A program made the position numbers and the translations under genes. A stretch of 64,000 bases of DNA, taken from Bacilli bacterium (GTDB lineage Bacteria > Bacillota_I > Bacilli_A > ML615J-28 > CAG-313). The DNA is taken from the NCBI GenBank assembly GCA_017501465.1, contig JAFVWY010000009.1:51092-115091 (forward strand). Direction: 5' to 3'. The stretch's first letter is position 1. Each line of letters opens with the position of its first letter. Below, one piece after another: positions 62,229 to 64,000 of the stretch. The notes under the pieces are model-generated. The model had not been told where the DNA came from. It did no database searches and worked only from the letters and a program-made list of their open reading frames with translations.

Positions 62229-63139
62229 TGAGTAATTTAGAAATTAAATTTTTAGATAAAACATTTAAAAATCCTATAATTCCAGCTTCAGGTACTTTTG
62301 GCTTTGGTTATGAATTTAGTGATTTATATGACATAAATATTTTAGGTAGTATTTCAATTAAAGGCACTACCTTAGAAGAAAGATATGGAAATAAGTTGCC
62401 AAGAATTGCTGAATGTCCAAGTGGCTTGATTAATGCAATTGGTTTACAAAATCCAGGTGTTAATAGAGTAGTAAATGAAGAACTAGTAAAATTAGATAAA
62501 GTATATAGCGATCAAATAATTGCTAATGTCGGTGGACATAGTATTTATGAATATACTGAAACTGTTAAAAGATTTAATGAGTCTGATAAAGTTTTTGCAA
62601 TCGAATTAAATATTTCATGTCCTAATGTTACGGGTGGTGGAATGGCTTTTGGAGTGGATCCAGAAACTGCATATAATCTAGTAACAGAAGTTAAAAAAGT
62701 ATCTAAAAAGCCTATTATTGTTAAACTTAGTCCTAATGTAACAAATATTGTGGAAATGGCAAAAGCAGTAGAAAGCGCTGGTGCTGATGCAATAAGTTTA
62801 ATTAATACATTAGTTGGTATGCGTTTTGATTTAAAAACAGGTAAACCAATTATTGCAAACATTAAAGGTGGTTATAGTGGACCAGGAATTTATCCGGTTG
62901 CTTTAAGAATGGTTTATGAAGTACACCAAGCAGTTAAGATTCCATTAATTGGTATGGGTGGTGTAACTTGTGCATATGACGTTATTGAAATGATGTATGC
63001 AGGAGCAAGTTTAGTTATGGTTGGTTCACAAAACTTAATTGATCCTTATGCTTGTAAAAAAATAATTGAGGATTTACCAAAAGTAATGAAAGAATTAAAT
63101 ATTGAAAAATTATCAGATATTATAGGAGGTAGAAAATAA
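62228..63139 (+). CDS. pyrD: Dihydroorotate dehydrogenase, class 1B catalytic subunit
   Basis: A 303-residue FMN TIM barrel. NPIIPASGTFGFGYEF near residue 15, IKGTTLEERYGN near 46, GLQNPGVNRV near 72, ELNISCPNV near 127 (catalytic Cys), INTLVGMRFDLKTG near 194 and GMGGV near 239. With PyrK it forms the NAD-dependent enzyme. The stop overlaps the pyrF start by one base. Confidence 0.96.
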   Translation: MSNLEIKFLDKTFKNPIIPASGTFGFGYEFSDLYDINILGSISIKGTTLEERYGNKLPRIAECPSGLINAIGLQNPGVNRVVNEELVKLDKVYSDQIIANVGGHSIYEYTETVKRFNESDKVFAIELNISCPNVTGGGMAFGVDPETAYNLVTEVKKVSKKPIIVKLSPNVTNIVEMAKAVESAGADAISLINTLVGMRFDLKTGKPIIANIKGGYSGPGIYPVALRMVYEVHQAVKIPLIGMGGVTCAYDVIEMMYAGASLVMVGSQNLIDPYACKKIIEDLPKVMKELNIEKLSDIIGGRK

Positions 63140-63825
63140 TGAGAGATGTTATTATTGCGTGTGATTTTAGTGATCAAGAGACATTATTTGAGTTTTTAAA
63201 ACCTTTTGAAGGCATGAATCCATATTTAAAACTTGGAATGGAAATCATCTATAAGGAAGGGCCTCAATTAGTAACCAAATTACATAATATGGGTTTTAAA
63301 ATCTTTTTAGATTTAAAATTACACGATATCCCTAACACTGTAGAAAAAGCAATGCGAAATATTGCTAAACTTGGTGTTGAAATTACTAATGTTCATGCTG
63401 CTGGTGGTATTAAAATGATGGAAGCTGCAAGACGTGGTCTTGATTCAACAGAAGAAGGTAAGAAAACAAAACTAATTGCAGTAACACAACTAACTTCAAC
63501 TTCACAAGAAGTATTAGAAAATGAATTATTAATTAATAAACCTCTTGATGAAGTAGTTAAACAATACGCTTTAAATGCTAAAAAAGCAGGACTTGATGGT
63601 GTTGTATGTTCTCCGCTTGAAGCATCTATCATTAAAGAATTAGGTTTAATATCAGTAACTCCTGGTATTAGATTTGCTGATGATTCTGCGAATGACCAAA
63701 AAAGAATTGCTACCCCTAGTTTTGCCAAAGAAAATGGCTCAACTTATATCGTAGTTGGAAGAAGTATAACTGCATCAAATGATCCAGTTGCTGCATATAA
63801 AAAATGTGTAAAGGAGTTTTGTTAA
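63139..63825 (+). CDS. pyrF: Orotidine 5'-phosphate decarboxylase
   Basis: The 228-residue enzyme makes [21 protein letters not shown] start, [13 protein letters not shown] near residue 30, the catalytic [13 protein letters not shown] near 55 (D-K-D tetrad), [11 protein letters not shown] near 114 and [13 protein letters not shown] near 205. AGGAGG precedes the start. Confidence 0.97.
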   Translation: MRDVIIACDFSDQETLFEFLKPFEGMNPYLKLGMEIIYKEGPQLVTKLHNMGFKIFLDLKLHDIPNTVEKAMRNIAKLGVEITNVHAAGGIKMMEAARRGLDSTEEGKKTKLIAVTQLTSTSQEVLENELLINKPLDEVVKQYALNAKKAGLDGVVCSPLEASIIKELGLISVTPGIRFADDSANDQKRIATPSFAKENGSTYIVVGRSITASNDPVAAYKKCVKEFC

Positions 63826-63826
63826 G

Positions 63827-64000
63827 ATGAGTAAAGATTTAGCAAGAACTGTAGCCAAAAACTTATTAAAAATTAAAGCAGTTTTTTTAAAACCTAATGA
63901 TCCATTTACTTGGGCAAGTGGAATTAAATCACCAATTTATTGTGATAATAGATTAACTTTATCTGTTCCTGAAACAAGAAAAGTAGTAGAAGATGGATTA
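63827..64000 (+). CDS. pyrE: Orotate phosphoribosyltransferase, N-terminal part
   Basis: Only the first 58 codons are in the window. [20 protein letters not shown], then [20 protein letters not shown] is the conserved PyrE N-terminal region. AAGGAG at 63811-63816 sets the start, 1 base after the pyrF stop. It completes the Bacillus operon order. Confidence 0.93.
   Translation, partial: MSKDLARTVAKNLLKIKAVFLKPNDPFTWASGIKSPIYCDNRLTLSVPETRKVVEDGL

Noticed and set aside
62545..63728. Open minus-strand frames of more than 100 codons inside pyrD and pyrF
   Set aside because: Both are shadows of conserved enzymes and show no independent start signals.

Overview
The window looks like a chromosome segment of a low-GC (visibly AT-rich), monoderm, anaerobic member of the Bacillota, probably a Bacilli lineage near the Erysipelotrichia/Mollicutes radiation. 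The evidence is the codon use, strong GGAGG/GGTGAT ribosome sites, sigma-A promoters with 17-nt spacers, a tryptophan T-box, Spx, ClpP, a Bacillus-type pyrimidine operon and a three-subunit [FeFe] hydrogenase. It also carries the sporulation genes spoIIGA, sigE and sigG, so it is probably a spore former or a recent descendant of one. No genus can be named from the sequence alone. I saw no rRNA, tRNA, insertion sequence, phage or CRISPR.

Layout. 1-13030: amino-sugar and peptidoglycan recycling (end of nagZ, nagB, then yesL, namZ, mupG, anmK, murQ and an alpha/beta hydrolase). This is interrupted by a strongly expressed surface protein with a flanked-operator promoter, a double GNAT acetyltransferase and a solute-binding lipoprotein. 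13065-17326: trpS under a T-box, spx, a CYTH protein, a pseudouridine synthase, clpP and a small Cys/His-rich CotD-like protein. 17433-26016: a 2215-residue repeat lipoprotein and a secreted endonuclease I lipoprotein. 26039-29454: an RNase H-like unknown, then spoIIGA-sigE-sigG. 29511-32993: an ECF S component, then gpmI-eno. 33065-38504: lgt, then rsmB-rlmN-rsgA-rpe. 38558-44316: malQ and the hydrogenase operon. 44587-55045: lipid kinase, acyltransferase, priA, fmt, a PgpA-like phosphatase, an rRNA methyltransferase, an ASCH protein, a PLD-like protein, a beta-lactamase-fold protein and ppa. 55162-64000: pyrB-pyrC-carA-carB-pyrK-pyrD-pyrF-pyrE (pyrE cut by the window end).

How the genes work together. 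Cell-wall sugars are split (NagZ, NamZ, MupG), turned into MurNAc-6-phosphate (AnmK), stripped of lactate (MurQ) and, after a deacetylase not seen here, fed to glycolysis by NagB. GpmI and enolase are in the same window, and hydrogenase disposes of the reductant. The sporulation block keeps regulatory features known from Bacillus: an over-long promoter spacer with a Spo0A-box-like sequence before spoIIGA, and a sigma-F/G-type promoter overlapping a hairpin that would mask the sigG ribosome site in read-through mRNA.

Most notable. CarA has lost its whole glutaminase catalytic triad while the rest of the pyrimidine operon is intact. PriA has lost its helicase motifs but keeps its zinc-binding cysteines. 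The sigG control region is the most information-dense regulatory site. The pyr operon leader shows a possible coding-coupled attenuator.
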